Part shown: positions 1 to 8,016 of the stretch, one piece after another
How positions within the stretch are numbered: position 1 is the stretch's first letter
Layout: every line of letters begins with the position of its first letter
NCBI RefSeq assembly: GCF_001653795.1
Contig: NZ_CP011514.1
Coordinates: forward strand, 2,395,715 to 2,459,714
DNA length: 64,000 nucleotides
Direction of reading: 5' to 3'
Source: Mitsuaria sp. 7
GTDB taxonomy: Bacteria > Pseudomonadota > Gammaproteobacteria > Burkholderiales > Burkholderiaceae_C
The notes under the pieces: model-generated
What the model saw: the letters and a program-made list of their open reading frames with translations, nothing else
Told to the model about the DNA's origin: nothing
Database searches by the model: none
Program-made: the position numbers and the translations under genes

Positions 1-45
1 GAGCGCGATCCGATCGCCGCTCCGTACGCGGCTGATCGCATAGTC

Positions 46-930
46 TCAAAGCCCGCGCACCATCTCCACGTGCGCGATCCCCGCCTCCTCGAACACCGGC
101 CCGCGCCGCTGGAACCCAGCACGCGTGTAGAACCCTTCAGCGCTGAGCTGCGCGTGCAGCAGCACCTCGCGGTAGCCCTGCTCGCGGCCGGCCTGCATCA
201 GCGCGTCCAGCACCTGGCGGCCGACGCGGCTGCCGCGCATCGGCGACAGCACCGCCATCCGCCCGATCTTGGCCACGCCCGGGACATGCTCCAGCAGCCG
301 GCCCGTCGCCAGCGGCCGGCCCAGCCGGTTGTAGGCCACCGCGTGCGTGCAGCTCTCGTCGGCGGCGTCCCACTCCATCTCGGCGGGGATCTTCTGTTCC
401 TCGACGAACACGGCCTGCCGGATGCGATGCGCGTCCTCGCCCACCGTCGCCCAGTTGCCCACCCGCGCCTCGGTCATCGCCTCGCCGCGCTCGAAGCCCA
501 GCAGCAGGTCGCGCAGCGCCTGCGGCACCGCCTTGGGCACGCGCACCGCCGGGTCTGCAAAAACGTAGACGAGCTCGCCATGCACCAGGCATTCGTCGCC
601 GCGGAACACCGCGCAGCTCACCGTCATCGAGGTCGTGCCCACGCGCTCCGTGCGCACGCCGATGTCGAGCAGCTCGTCGTAATGCGCCGAGCCCAGGTAC
701 TCGATCGTCGACTTGCGGACGAAGAGATCGCCCTCCAGCGCCTGCATCGTGGGCGCGTAGGGCAGCGCCAGCGCGCGCCAGTAGCCGCCGACCGCCGTGT
801 CGAAGTAGGTCAGGTAGTGCCCGTTGAAGACGATCTGCTGCGCGTCGATCTCGGCCCAGCGCACGCGCAGGCGCTCGAAGAAGCGGAAGCGGTCGCGGCT
901 CATGCCGGCGTCGGTGGCGGTGGTGCTCAT
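46..930 (-). CDS. Acyl-CoA thioesterase (hotdog) fused to GNAT acetyltransferase
   Basis: Two-domain protein of 294 residues. Residues about 15-140 form a 4-hydroxybenzoyl-CoA thioesterase/YbgC-like hotdog domain, with the family pattern RVRWAEIDAQQIVFNGHYL in which the Asp is the usual catalytic residue. Residues about 150-294 form an ElaA-like GNAT domain (VFVEEQ near its start, then GRMAVLSPMRGSRVGRQVL as the acetyl-CoA binding loop). Thioesterases of this family are normally about 130-150 residues, so this is a true fusion. Its ATG overlaps the stop of the upstream esterase gene by 4 bases (ATGA), so the two are probably co-translated. A second in-frame ATG nine codons in is possible. The substrates are unknown; hydrolysis of a short or aromatic acyl-CoA and transfer of an acetyl group are family-level inferences. 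Confidence 0.85.
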   Translation of the reverse strand: MSTTATDAGMSRDRFRFFERLRVRWAEIDAQQIVFNGHYLTYFDTAVGGYWRALALPYAPTMQALEGDLFVRKSTIEYLGSAHYDELLDIGVRTERVGTTSMTVSCAVFRGDECLVHGELVYVFADPAVRVPKAVPQALRDLLLGFERGEAMTEARVGNWATVGEDAHRIRQAVFVEEQKIPAEMEWDAADESCTHAVAYNRLGRPLATGRLLEHVPGVAKIGRMAVLSPMRGSRVGRQVLDALMQAGREQGYREVLLHAQLSAEGFYTRAGFQRRGPVFEEAGIAHVEMVRGL

Positions 931-1979
931 GCGGAAGCCCCGGTCGGGGTCGAAGAAGTCGTCGTCTCGGGAACGGCAGCGGGAACAGGAACGGGAACGG
1001 GCGCCGGCAGGCCGAAGGCCGTCCTCAGCGCGTCCGCGCAGGCATCCAGCGCCTGATCGGCTTCCGGAATGCTACGACCCATCTTGATGAAGTCGTGTGT
1101 CACGCCGCGGTACAGCTCCAGCCGCACCTCGTTGCCCTGGGCGCGCAGCAGGTCGGCGTAGGCGATGCCCTCGTCGATCAGCGGATCGGCCTCGGCCAGG
1201 ATGAAGGTGGCGGGCGCCAGGTCCTCGTGATCGTCGGCCTGCAGCGGCGCGAAGCGCCAGTCGTCACGCTGCTCCGTCGGGATGTACTGGTTGAAGAACC
1301 ACGCGATCGTGTCCGCGTCCAGCAGATGGCCCTTGGCGAAGCGGCGGTGCGAATCCGTGTCCGCATGCGCGGTCGCGCCCGGCGTGATCAGCAGCTGCAT
1401 CACCAGCGACAGCCCCAGGCGGTCGCGGATATCGCGCGCATGCAATGCCGTCACCGCGGCCAGCGTGCCGCCGGCGCTGTCGCCGCCCACGGCGATGCGC
1501 TCACGGTCCAGGCCGAGGTCCGGAGCCGCGGTCGCCAGCCACGCCAGCGCGGCCCAGCAGTCGTCGACGGCGGCAGGGAACGGATGATCGGGGGCCAGAC
1601 GGTAATCGACCGCGATCACCGCCGCGCCGGTGCGCAGCGCCAGCTGGCGGCACAGGCTGTCGTGGGTCTCGAGGCTGCCGATGACGAAGCCGCCGCCGTG
1701 GAAGTACAGCAGCACCGGCAGGCCGCGCGCGTCCCGCGCGGTCGCCTCCTCGCGGGTGACCGGCGCGTACAGGCGCGCGGCGATGTCGCCGGCGGGGCCG
1801 GGGATGGCCAGGTTCTCGATGCGCGGCAGCGGCGCCCGCGGCAGGTCCAGGATCTCGGCCCCCATGAGGTACGCGATGCGGGCCTGCCGGGGCGTGAGGC
1901 TGTGGAACGAGGGGCGGTTGGCGCGGTGGATGCGCTCCAGCACCGCGGCCATCCGCGGTGTCAACAAGGTGCTACTCAA
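927..1979 (-). CDS. Alpha/beta hydrolase, hormone-sensitive-lipase family esterase
   Basis: Carboxylesterase of the HSL (family IV) group. The oxyanion-hole motif YFHGGGFVIGS, the nucleophile elbow GGDSAGGTLA, the acid in AEADPLIDEG and the C-terminal histidine in GVTHDFIKM are all present. The start is uncertain. A TTG at 1979 lies 6 bases after GGAG and includes the family-like LLTPRM segment; the next ATG, at 1952, has no visible ribosome site. The open frame extends farther upstream but would run into the divergent dehydrogenase gene, so a longer product is unlikely. It forms an operon with the downstream thioesterase-GNAT gene. The likely role is hydrolysis of short-chain esters in the cytoplasm; the natural substrate cannot be told. 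Confidence 0.88.
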   Translation of the reverse strand: MSSTLLTPRMAAVLERIHRANRPSFHSLTPRQARIAYLMGAEILDLPRAPLPRIENLAIPGPAGDIAARLYAPVTREEATARDARGLPVLLYFHGGGFVIGSLETHDSLCRQLALRTGAAVIAVDYRLAPDHPFPAAVDDCWAALAWLATAAPDLGLDRERIAVGGDSAGGTLAAVTALHARDIRDRLGLSLVMQLLITPGATAHADTDSHRRFAKGHLLDADTIAWFFNQYIPTEQRDDWRFAPLQADDHEDLAPATFILAEADPLIDEGIAYADLLRAQGNEVRLELYRGVTHDFIKMGRSIPEADQALDACADALRTAFGLPAPVPVPVPAAVPETTTSSTPTGASA

Positions 1980-2094
1980 CGGGAACTCCAGGGCGTAGGC
2001 TCGGCTGTTTGCCAAGCCGCAATCGCGGGATTTTCCCAGACAACGCGGGTCGCCGCCGAAGCGATCCGCCATCACCAGGAAGAGGACGTCGTCC

Positions 2095-3255
2095 ATGGCC
2101 CTGATCCAGTACCTCACCCACATCCACCTGGAGGCCGGCGCGCGCCGGCTGATCGGCGCGGAATGCGTGCGCGCCGGCATCGCCAAGCCGCTGATCGTCA
2201 CCGACAAGGGCGTGCGCGCGGCCGGCGTGCTGGACCTGGTCCTCGAGGCCTGGGCCGGATCGCCGATCGCCGCGTCCGCCCTGCCCGTCTACGACGGCAC
2301 GCCGCCCAATCCGACCGAGGCGGCCGTGCGCGAGGCCGTGGAAGTCTTCCACGCCCACGGTTGTGACGGGCTGATCGCGATCGGCGGCGGCTCCAGCATC
2401 GATCTGGCCAAGGGCGTTGCGATCGCCGCCAGGCACGAGGGCCCGTTGACGCGCTACGCCACCATCCTCGGCGGCGCCGGCAACATCACGCCCCAGGTCG
2501 TGCCGCTGATCGCGGTGCCGACGACGGCGGGCACCGGCTCCGAGGTCGCGCGCGGCGCGATCATCATCGTGGACGACGGTCGCAAGCTCGGTTTCCACAA
2601 CTGGGAGCTGATGCCCAAGTCGGCCGTCTGCGATCCGGAGCTGACGCGCAAGCTGCCCGCCACGCTGACGGCCGCGACCGGGATGGACGCGATCGCGCAC
2701 TGCATGGAGACCTTCATGTCCTCGGCCTTCAACCCGCCGGCCGACGGCATCGCGCTCGAAGGCCTGCGCCGCGGCTGGCGCCAGATCGAACGCGCCACCA
2801 CGCACCCCGACGACATCGACGCCCGGCTGGACATGATGGCCGCGAGCACGATGGGCGCGCTCGCCTTCCAGAAGGGACTGGGCTGCGTGCACTCGCTGAG
2901 CCATGCGCTCGGCGGGCTGATGCCGAAGTTGCACCACGGCACCTTGAACGCGGTGTTCCTGCCGGCGGTGATCCGCTTCAACGGGATGCACGACTCGATG
3001 CGGCGCGACGACAAGATCGCCCGCATGGGCCATGCGATGAACCTGCAGGAAGGCACGCCGGCCGACGAACTCGCCGGCGCCGTCAAGGCGATGAACCAGC
3101 GGCTGGGATTGCCGGCGAGCCTCGGCGCGATGGGCGTGACGGTCGACCTCTACGACCAGATCATCGAGCGCGCGCTGCACGACCACACCCACAAGACCAA
3201 TCCGCGCGAGGCCTCGGCGGGCGACTACCGGAAGATGCTGGACGAGTCCCTGTGA
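2095..3255 (+). CDS. Iron-containing alcohol dehydrogenase
   Basis: A 386-residue type III (iron-dependent) NAD(P)-linked alcohol dehydrogenase. The nucleotide-binding GGGSSIDLAKG and the PTTAGTGSE stretch are intact. The metal site is represented by Asp/His residues in MDAIAHCMETF, HSLSHALGG and KLHHGTLNA. Length is normal for the family. The ATG follows GAGGA by 8 bases. It is divergent from the esterase gene and is followed after 57 bases by a TetR regulator that probably controls it. The pairing with an esterase and a thioesterase suggests processing of an ester or hydroxy-acid, but the substrate is unknown. Confidence 0.92.
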   Translation: MALIQYLTHIHLEAGARRLIGAECVRAGIAKPLIVTDKGVRAAGVLDLVLEAWAGSPIAASALPVYDGTPPNPTEAAVREAVEVFHAHGCDGLIAIGGGSSIDLAKGVAIAARHEGPLTRYATILGGAGNITPQVVPLIAVPTTAGTGSEVARGAIIIVDDGRKLGFHNWELMPKSAVCDPELTRKLPATLTAATGMDAIAHCMETFMSSAFNPPADGIALEGLRRGWRQIERATTHPDDIDARLDMMAASTMGALAFQKGLGCVHSLSHALGGLMPKLHHGTLNAVFLPAVIRFNGMHDSMRRDDKIARMGHAMNLQEGTPADELAGAVKAMNQRLGLPASLGAMGVTVDLYDQIIERALHDHTHKTNPREASAGDYRKMLDESL

Positions 3256-3282
3256 TCTACCAACTAGTAGACCACCGGTAGA
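3256..3282. promoter_or_regulatory. Probable TetR operator overlapping a -10 box
   Basis: A 16-base site, TCTAC-N6-GTAGA (3256-3271), is followed by a third GTAGA half-site (3278-3282). A -10-like TAGAAT sits at 3279-3284. This lies between the dehydrogenase stop and the TetR gene, the usual place for autoregulation. Binding by the adjacent TetR protein is inference. Confidence 0.55.
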
Positions 3283-3312
3283 ATCGAGGACCATTCATCC
3301 GATGCAGGCCCC

Positions 3313-3900
3313 ATGACCGCTGAGCTCTCCCCCAAAGCCGCCGAGATCGTCGCGCACACGCGATTGCTGCTGGTTTCGGGCGGCTACAACAGCTTCAGCT
3401 ACGCCGACCTGGCCGAGCGCGTCAGCATCACCAAGGCCAGCATCCACCACCACTTCCCGAGCAAGGCGGTGCTGGTCCAGCGCGTGGTCTCGCTCTACCG
3501 CCAAGAAGCGAGGAACGGCCTCGCCGGCATGGTGCAGAAGATCAACAACCCGGTGGCGGAGCTCAACGCCTACGCGGACTACTGGGCCGGATGCATCCGC
3601 AGCGGCGAGCACCCGTTCTGCATCTGCGCGATGCTCGCCACGGAGCTGCCCACAATCCCCGAGGAGGTGGCGATCGAAGTGCGGGGCCATTTCCACGACC
3701 TGGGCGCGTGGCTCGCGTCCGTGCTCAAGCGCGGCGCGGCGGCCGGGCAGTTCCACCTGCCCGGCACGCCGGCGAACTCGGCGCGCGCCTTCATGGCGGT
3801 TGTGCACGGCGCCATGCTGGTGGCGCGCGCGCTGGACGACCCGAAATCCTTCGCCACCATCGTGCAGCCAGCGATCGTCAAGCTGACCCAGCCAGCCTGA
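3313..3900 (+). CDS. TetR/AcrR family transcriptional regulator
   Basis: A 195-residue one-component repressor. The N-terminal helix-turn-helix spans about residues 12-58 (FSYADLAERVSITKASIHHHF then the conserved SKAVLVQRVV). The rest is a helical ligand-binding domain of ordinary length. It lies directly downstream of the iron alcohol dehydrogenase, separated by a palindromic site that could be its operator. It probably represses itself and perhaps the dehydrogenase/esterase genes. The ligand is unknown; an alcohol or aldehyde would fit the neighbours, but that is inference. Confidence 0.9.
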   Translation: MTAELSPKAAEIVAHTRLLLVSGGYNSFSYADLAERVSITKASIHHHFPSKAVLVQRVVSLYRQEARNGLAGMVQKINNPVAELNAYADYWAGCIRSGEHPFCICAMLATELPTIPEEVAIEVRGHFHDLGAWLASVLKRGAAAGQFHLPGTPANSARAFMAVVHGAMLVARALDDPKSFATIVQPAIVKLTQPA

Positions 3901-3908
3901 CTGCCACG

Positions 3909-4020
3909 GCCGCTGGCCCTCACCCCAACCCTCTCCCGCAAGCGGGAGAGGGAGTAAGCAGGGCGCCGGTCGGGCTCCCTCTCCCGCTTGCGGGAGAGGG
4001 CGGGGGTGAGGGCCAGCGGC
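3909..4020. repeat. Imperfect palindromic intergenic repeat, copy 1
   Basis: About 112 bases that fold end to end: GCCGCTGGCCCTCACCCC at the left is the near inverse of the right end. Each half also carries a self-complementary core, CCCTCTCCCGC followed by GCGGGAGAGGG. A second copy with the same ends and cores but a different centre lies at 16858-16992. It sits between the convergent TetR and dehydratase genes and could act as a terminator for both. It resembles REP/BIME-type dispersed elements. Confidence 0.85.
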
Positions 4021-4039
4021 GGTGGAAGTGCAGATGCCC

Positions 4040-5767
4040 TCAGCGGTCTTCCGGAGCCTTGCCTGTGGTCTTCACCGCGCGCAGGAAGTCGAAGTCCACG
4101 CCCTGATCGGCCTGCGTGACCGTTTGCAGGAACAGCTTGCGATAGCCGCGCTCCGCCGTCGGCTCGACGACCGGGTTTTCGGCGGCGCGCTTCGCCAGTT
4201 CCTCGTCGGAGACGAGCAGCGCGATCTCCCGGTTCTTCACGCTCAGGCGGATGCGATCGCCATTGCGCACGTGCGCGAGCGGCCCGCCCACCGCCGATTC
4301 CGGCGTCACGTGCAGCACGATGGTCCCGAAGGCCGTGCCGCTCATGCGGCCGTCGGACACCCGCACGATGTCCTTCACGCCGGCCCGCGCGAGCTTGCGC
4401 GGGATCGGGATGTAGCCCGCCTCGGGCATGCCGGGCGCGCCTTTCGGTCCGATGTTCTTCAGCACCAGGATGTCGTCGGCGGTGACATCCAGGTCGTCGC
4501 TGTCGATGCGCGCAGCCAGGTCCGCGCTGTTCTCGAAGACGACCGCCCTGCCCTCATGCTCCATGAGCTTGGGATCGGCCGCGGACTGCTTGATGATCGC
4601 GCCGCCCGGCGCGAGATTCCCGCGCAGCACCGCCAGCCCGCCCTGCGGATAGATCGGCCGGTCGAACGAACGCACCACGTCCTGCTTGAAGCCTTCGCCC
4701 GCGCGTTCGATCTCCTCGCCCAGCGTCCGCCCCGTGACCGTCAGCGCCTCCAGGCGCAGCAGCGGCTTGAGCTCGCGCAGCAGGGTCGCCATGCCGCCCG
4801 CATGATGGAAGTCCTCCATGTAATGCTGGCCCGAGGGCTTGAGGTCGAGCAGCACCGGCGTCTCCCGCCCCAGGCGATCGAGACCGGCGAGGTCGATGTC
4901 GATGCCCATGCGTCCCGCGATCGCGGTCAGATGCACGATGCCGTTGGTCGAGCCGCCGATGGCGAGCAGCACGCGCAGCGCGTTCTCGAACGCGGCCGGC
5001 GTCAGGATCTTGTCGATCGTGAGCCCCTTGCGCGCGAGCTCGACGGCCTGCGCGCCGGTCTGCTCGGCCACGCGGATGCGATCCGCCGTGACGGCCGGCG
5101 GCGATGCGCCACCCGGCACCGTCATGCCGAGCGCCTCCGCCACGCAGGCCATCGTGCTGGCCGTGCCCATCACCGAGCAGGTCCCCACGCTGGCGACGAG
5201 CTGGTTGTTGACGTCGGCGATCTCCTGGTCGTCGATCTCGTCCGCGCGGTACTTGCCCCAGTAGCGGCGGCAATCGGTGCAGGCGCCGACGCGCTCGCTC
5301 CGATGGCTGCCGGTCAGCATCGACCCGGTGATCAGCTGGATCGCCGGGATGCCCGCCGACGCCGCGCCCATCAGCTGCGCCGGCACCGTCTTGTCGCAGC
5401 CGCCGATCAGCACGACGGCGTCCATCGGCTGCGCGCGCACCAGTTCCTCGGTGTCCATGGACATGAGGTTGCGCAGGTACATGCTCGTGGGGGCCGAGAA
5501 GCTCTCGTGCACCGAGATCGTCGGGAAGTCCATCGGCAGGCCGCCGGCGAGCATGATCCCGCGCTTCACCGCCTCCAGCAGCTGCGGCATGTTCCCGTGG
5601 CACGGGTTGTAGCTGCTGCCGGTGTTGGTGATGCCGATGACCGGCCGGTCCAGCGCATCGTCCGTGTAGCCCGCGCCCTTGATGAAGGCCTTGCGCAGGA
5701 ACAGGGAGAAGCCCTGGTCGCCGTAGTGGGTGAGGCCCTTCTTCAGGCCCTTGGGTTGATCGCTCAC
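4040..5767 (-). CDS. IlvD/Edd family sugar-acid dehydratase (arabinonate/xylonate type)
   Basis: A 575-residue iron-sulfur dehydratase that removes water from a dihydroxy acid to give a 2-keto-3-deoxy acid. Likely [2Fe-2S] ligands are Cys56 (NPCHGN), Cys124 (GGCDKT) and Cys197 (GTCSVMG). This spacing matches pentonate dehydratases such as Rhizobium L-arabinonate dehydratase, as does the segment GACTDCRRYWGKYRA. These features, with a Bug-type binding protein gene just upstream (8-base gap) and a divergent LysR regulator, favour sugar-acid catabolism over the branched-chain amino-acid enzyme IlvD. The exact substrate (arabinonate, xylonate, fuconate, galactonate) cannot be told from sequence. 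Confidence 0.88.
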   Translation of the reverse strand: MSDQPKGLKKGLTHYGDQGFSLFLRKAFIKGAGYTDDALDRPVIGITNTGSSYNPCHGNMPQLLEAVKRGIMLAGGLPMDFPTISVHESFSAPTSMYLRNLMSMDTEELVRAQPMDAVVLIGGCDKTVPAQLMGAASAGIPAIQLITGSMLTGSHRSERVGACTDCRRYWGKYRADEIDDQEIADVNNQLVASVGTCSVMGTASTMACVAEALGMTVPGGASPPAVTADRIRVAEQTGAQAVELARKGLTIDKILTPAAFENALRVLLAIGGSTNGIVHLTAIAGRMGIDIDLAGLDRLGRETPVLLDLKPSGQHYMEDFHHAGGMATLLRELKPLLRLEALTVTGRTLGEEIERAGEGFKQDVVRSFDRPIYPQGGLAVLRGNLAPGGAIIKQSAADPKLMEHEGRAVVFENSADLAARIDSDDLDVTADDILVLKNIGPKGAPGMPEAGYIPIPRKLARAGVKDIVRVSDGRMSGTAFGTIVLHVTPESAVGGPLAHVRNGDRIRLSVKNREIALLVSDEELAKRAAENPVVEPTAERGYRKLFLQTVTQADQGVDFDFLRAVKTTGKAPEDR

Positions 5768-5774
5768 AGCTGCC

Positions 5775-6794
5775 TCACTCGTCTGCCTTGATGTTGGCCG
5801 CGGCGATCACCTTGGCCCATTTCGTCACTTCGCCCTTGAGGCGCTCCTGCGCGGCGGCCGGCGTCAGCGGCGCCTGCGCCACCACGCCCTGCTGCGCCAA
5901 CTGTGCCAGCACCTCGGGCTTGCGCAGCGCCTTGTAGATCTCGGCGTTGAGGCGCGACACGACGTCGGCGGGCGTGCCCGCGGGCACCAGCACGCCGAAG
6001 GTCGAGGTCACCTCGAGGTTGGGGAACCCGGCCTCGGCCGTCGTCGGCACGTCGGGCAGATTCGGATCACGCGTGGCGGCGGCCACGGCAAGCGGCGTCA
6101 GCTTGCCGCCCTTGATGAACTGCAGCACCGCCGGCACGGTCTCGGCCATGAACTGGAGCTGTCCCGCGATGAGGTCGGTGACGGCCGGACCGCTGCCGCG
6201 GTACGGGATGTTCTCGGTGGCCAGCTTGCCCTGGAGCTTGAGCATCTCCGAGGCCATGCGCTGCGGCGCGCCCGCCCCGGACGAGCCGAAGGAGACCTTG
6301 CCCGGATTGGCCTGGATGTAGGCGACGAGCTCCTTGAGCGACTTCGCCGGCACGGCGGTGTTGGCCACGAAGACCAGCGGCACGCTGCCGACGACGGCGG
6401 CGGTCTGGAAGTCCTTGACCAGGTCGTAGCGGACCTTGCCCTTCTCCAGCGTCGCGATGGTGGAGTGCGAGGTCATCGCTCCCATCAGGATGGTGTAGCC
6501 GTCGGGCGAGGCCTTGGCGACGACCTGCGCGCCGAGGTTGCCGCCCGCGCCGGCGCGGTTCTCGACGATCACCTGCTTGCCGAGCCCCATCGTGAGCTCC
6601 GCCGCGAGGATGCGGCCGATGATGTCGGTGGCGCCGCCGGGCGAGAACGGGACGATCATCGTGATGACCTTGTCGGGCCAGGCCGCGGCAACGGCGGGGC
6701 CGCTGAGCGCCAGCGAGGACGCCGCGACGCCCGCGGCGGCGGCAAGGACCTGGCGGCGATCGACGCCGGATTTCGGATGCGATGAGTTGGGCAT
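5775..6794 (-). CDS. Bug/TctC family periplasmic substrate-binding protein 1
   Basis: A 339-residue extracytoplasmic solute receptor of the tripartite tricarboxylate transporter family. The ATG follows AGGAG by 5 bases; the frame stays open upstream but would enter the divergent LysR gene. The N-terminus (MPNSSHPKSGVDRRQVLAAA then a hydrophobic stretch ending AVAAAWP) is a Tat-like signal peptide. The family landmarks IVPFSPGGATD, ENRAGAGGN and SPDGYT are present. It is co-directional with and just upstream of the sugar-acid dehydratase, suggesting it captures that enzyme's substrate or a precursor. No TctA or TctB membrane gene is in the window. Confidence 0.92.
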   Translation of the reverse strand: MPNSSHPKSGVDRRQVLAAAAGVAASSLALSGPAVAAAWPDKVITMIVPFSPGGATDIIGRILAAELTMGLGKQVIVENRAGAGGNLGAQVVAKASPDGYTILMGAMTSHSTIATLEKGKVRYDLVKDFQTAAVVGSVPLVFVANTAVPAKSLKELVAYIQANPGKVSFGSSGAGAPQRMASEMLKLQGKLATENIPYRGSGPAVTDLIAGQLQFMAETVPAVLQFIKGGKLTPLAVAAATRDPNLPDVPTTAEAGFPNLEVTSTFGVLVPAGTPADVVSRLNAEIYKALRKPEVLAQLAQQGVVAQAPLTPAAAQERLKGEVTKWAKVIAAANIKADE

Positions 6795-6887
6795 GCTGTC
6801 TCCTGGCCGGATGGCTGGCGTTGTGGATGGTGTTGTTATGGGTCGCCATGTTTCGTCAAACGCGACCTGAGAACAATTTGCTTCCCA

Positions 6888-6901
6888 TTGCTTCAGAGCA
6901 A
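6888..6901. promoter_or_regulatory. Candidate LysR-type operator
   Basis: TTGCT-tcag-AGCAA, an inverted repeat containing a T-N11-A core, in the 183-base gap between the divergent LysR gene and the Bug/dehydratase operon. The location fits a LysR regulator acting on both directions. A second inverted repeat (9-base arms CGCCGGTCC/GGACCGGCG, 6923-6960) lies in the LysR leader just before its ribosome site. Only the sequence symmetry supports either. Confidence 0.4.
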
Positions 6902-6977
6902 AAAATTCCTTATGTTCCGGAGCGCCGGTCCAAGCCGGTCCAGGCTGGTTCGGACCGGCGAGAGGAAGGACGACGGG

Positions 6978-7868
6978 ATGGATCTGCGCTACGTTCAGAG
7001 CTTCGTGACGACGGTGGAGTGCGGCTCCATCGCGGAGGCCGCGCGGCGGCTCGACATGACCGCGCCGGCGGTGGCAGCGCGCCTGAAGACGCTGGAGGAC
7101 GACCTCGGCACGCCGCTGATCCGGCGCTCGGGGCGTTCGGTGAAGCCGACGGCGGCGGGGCTGAACATCTTCGATCGCGCCCGCAACATGCTCCGCGAAG
7201 AGCGCGATCTGCGCGCGCTCGCCAACGAGAAGGTGCAGTTGGGCGAACTGCGGCTGGGCGCGTTCGTCTCGGCGCTGACGACGGTGCTGCCGCCGGTGCT
7301 GCGGCGCCTCTACGCGAGCCACCCTGACCTTTCGGTATCGGTGGTCTCGAACGCGTCGACGGAGCTGGTGCGGATGGTCGCGGCCGGCGATCTCGATGCG
7401 GCGGTCGTCGTCGAGCCTCAGTTCACGATCCCCAAGACCTGCGAGTGGCGCGAGCTGATGACCGAGCCGCTCGTCGTGGTCGCGCCCAAGGAACTGGCCC
7501 GACGCGACGCGCACGACCTGCTCCGCACGGAGCCCTTCATCCAGTACGACCGCTCGGTACTCGGCGGGCAACTGGCGGACCGCTACCTGCGCCAGCAAGG
7601 CCTGACCCCACGTCGGCGGCTGGAGATCAACGGCCTGATGTCCATCGCCGCGATGGTGGATCAGGGACTGGGGATCTCGCTGCTGCCGGACTGGTCCGCG
7701 CTGTGGTCGAGCGGTCTCTCGATCCAGAAGGTGCCGCTGCCCGGCACCGCACCGGTCCGCAAGAGCGGCTTCGTCTGGAGCGCCCAAAGCCCGCGCGCGC
7801 CGCTGGCGCGGATGTTCCTTGAGCAGGCGGAGGCGTTGTTCGCGCCGAAGGTGAAGCGGAAGCGGTGA
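6978..7868 (+). CDS. LysR family transcriptional regulator
   Basis: A 296-residue LTTR. The winged helix-turn-helix covers about residues 1-60 (MDLRYVQSFVTTVECGSIAEA, with TAPAVAARLKTLEDDLG as recognition helix and wing), followed by a two-lobed effector-binding domain. The ATG is preceded by GAGGAAGGA; a longer upstream frame lacks a ribosome site. It is divergent from the Bug/dehydratase operon and upstream of two further Bug genes on its own strand, so it may regulate both sides. The inducer is probably the acid bound by these proteins (inference). Confidence 0.92.
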   Translation: MDLRYVQSFVTTVECGSIAEAARRLDMTAPAVAARLKTLEDDLGTPLIRRSGRSVKPTAAGLNIFDRARNMLREERDLRALANEKVQLGELRLGAFVSALTTVLPPVLRRLYASHPDLSVSVVSNASTELVRMVAAGDLDAAVVVEPQFTIPKTCEWRELMTEPLVVVAPKELARRDAHDLLRTEPFIQYDRSVLGGQLADRYLRQQGLTPRRRLEINGLMSIAAMVDQGLGISLLPDWSALWSSGLSIQKVPLPGTAPVRKSGFVWSAQSPRAPLARMFLEQAEALFAPKVKRKR

Positions 7869-7878
7869 TGAATCAGCC

Positions 7879-7893
7879 ATGCCGTCCCGGCAT
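7879..7893. promoter_or_regulatory. Palindrome between LysR and Bug genes
   Basis: ATGCCG-tcc-CGGCAT, perfect 6-base arms with a T-N11-A spacing, starting 11 bases after the LysR stop and about 125 bases before the next Bug gene. It could be a LysR site for that gene or part of a weak terminator. No T-run follows it. Confidence 0.3.
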
Positions 7894-8016
7894 AACAGCT
7901 AGCGCCCTCCCGGCATTGGTGTGGATCGCGGCACCGACCAGAATGCGCGCGGGCGGATCCTCGCGATCCGGTCCGCAGCGCGCCGTCTCCGGCGCCGATT
8001 CCCTCACAAGGTTCCC

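Noticed and set aside
4040..5767. Branched-chain amino-acid dihydroxy-acid dehydratase (ilvD)
   Set aside because: The Cys spacing, the GACTDCRRYWGKYRA segment and the catabolic neighbours fit the sugar-acid branch of the family better.
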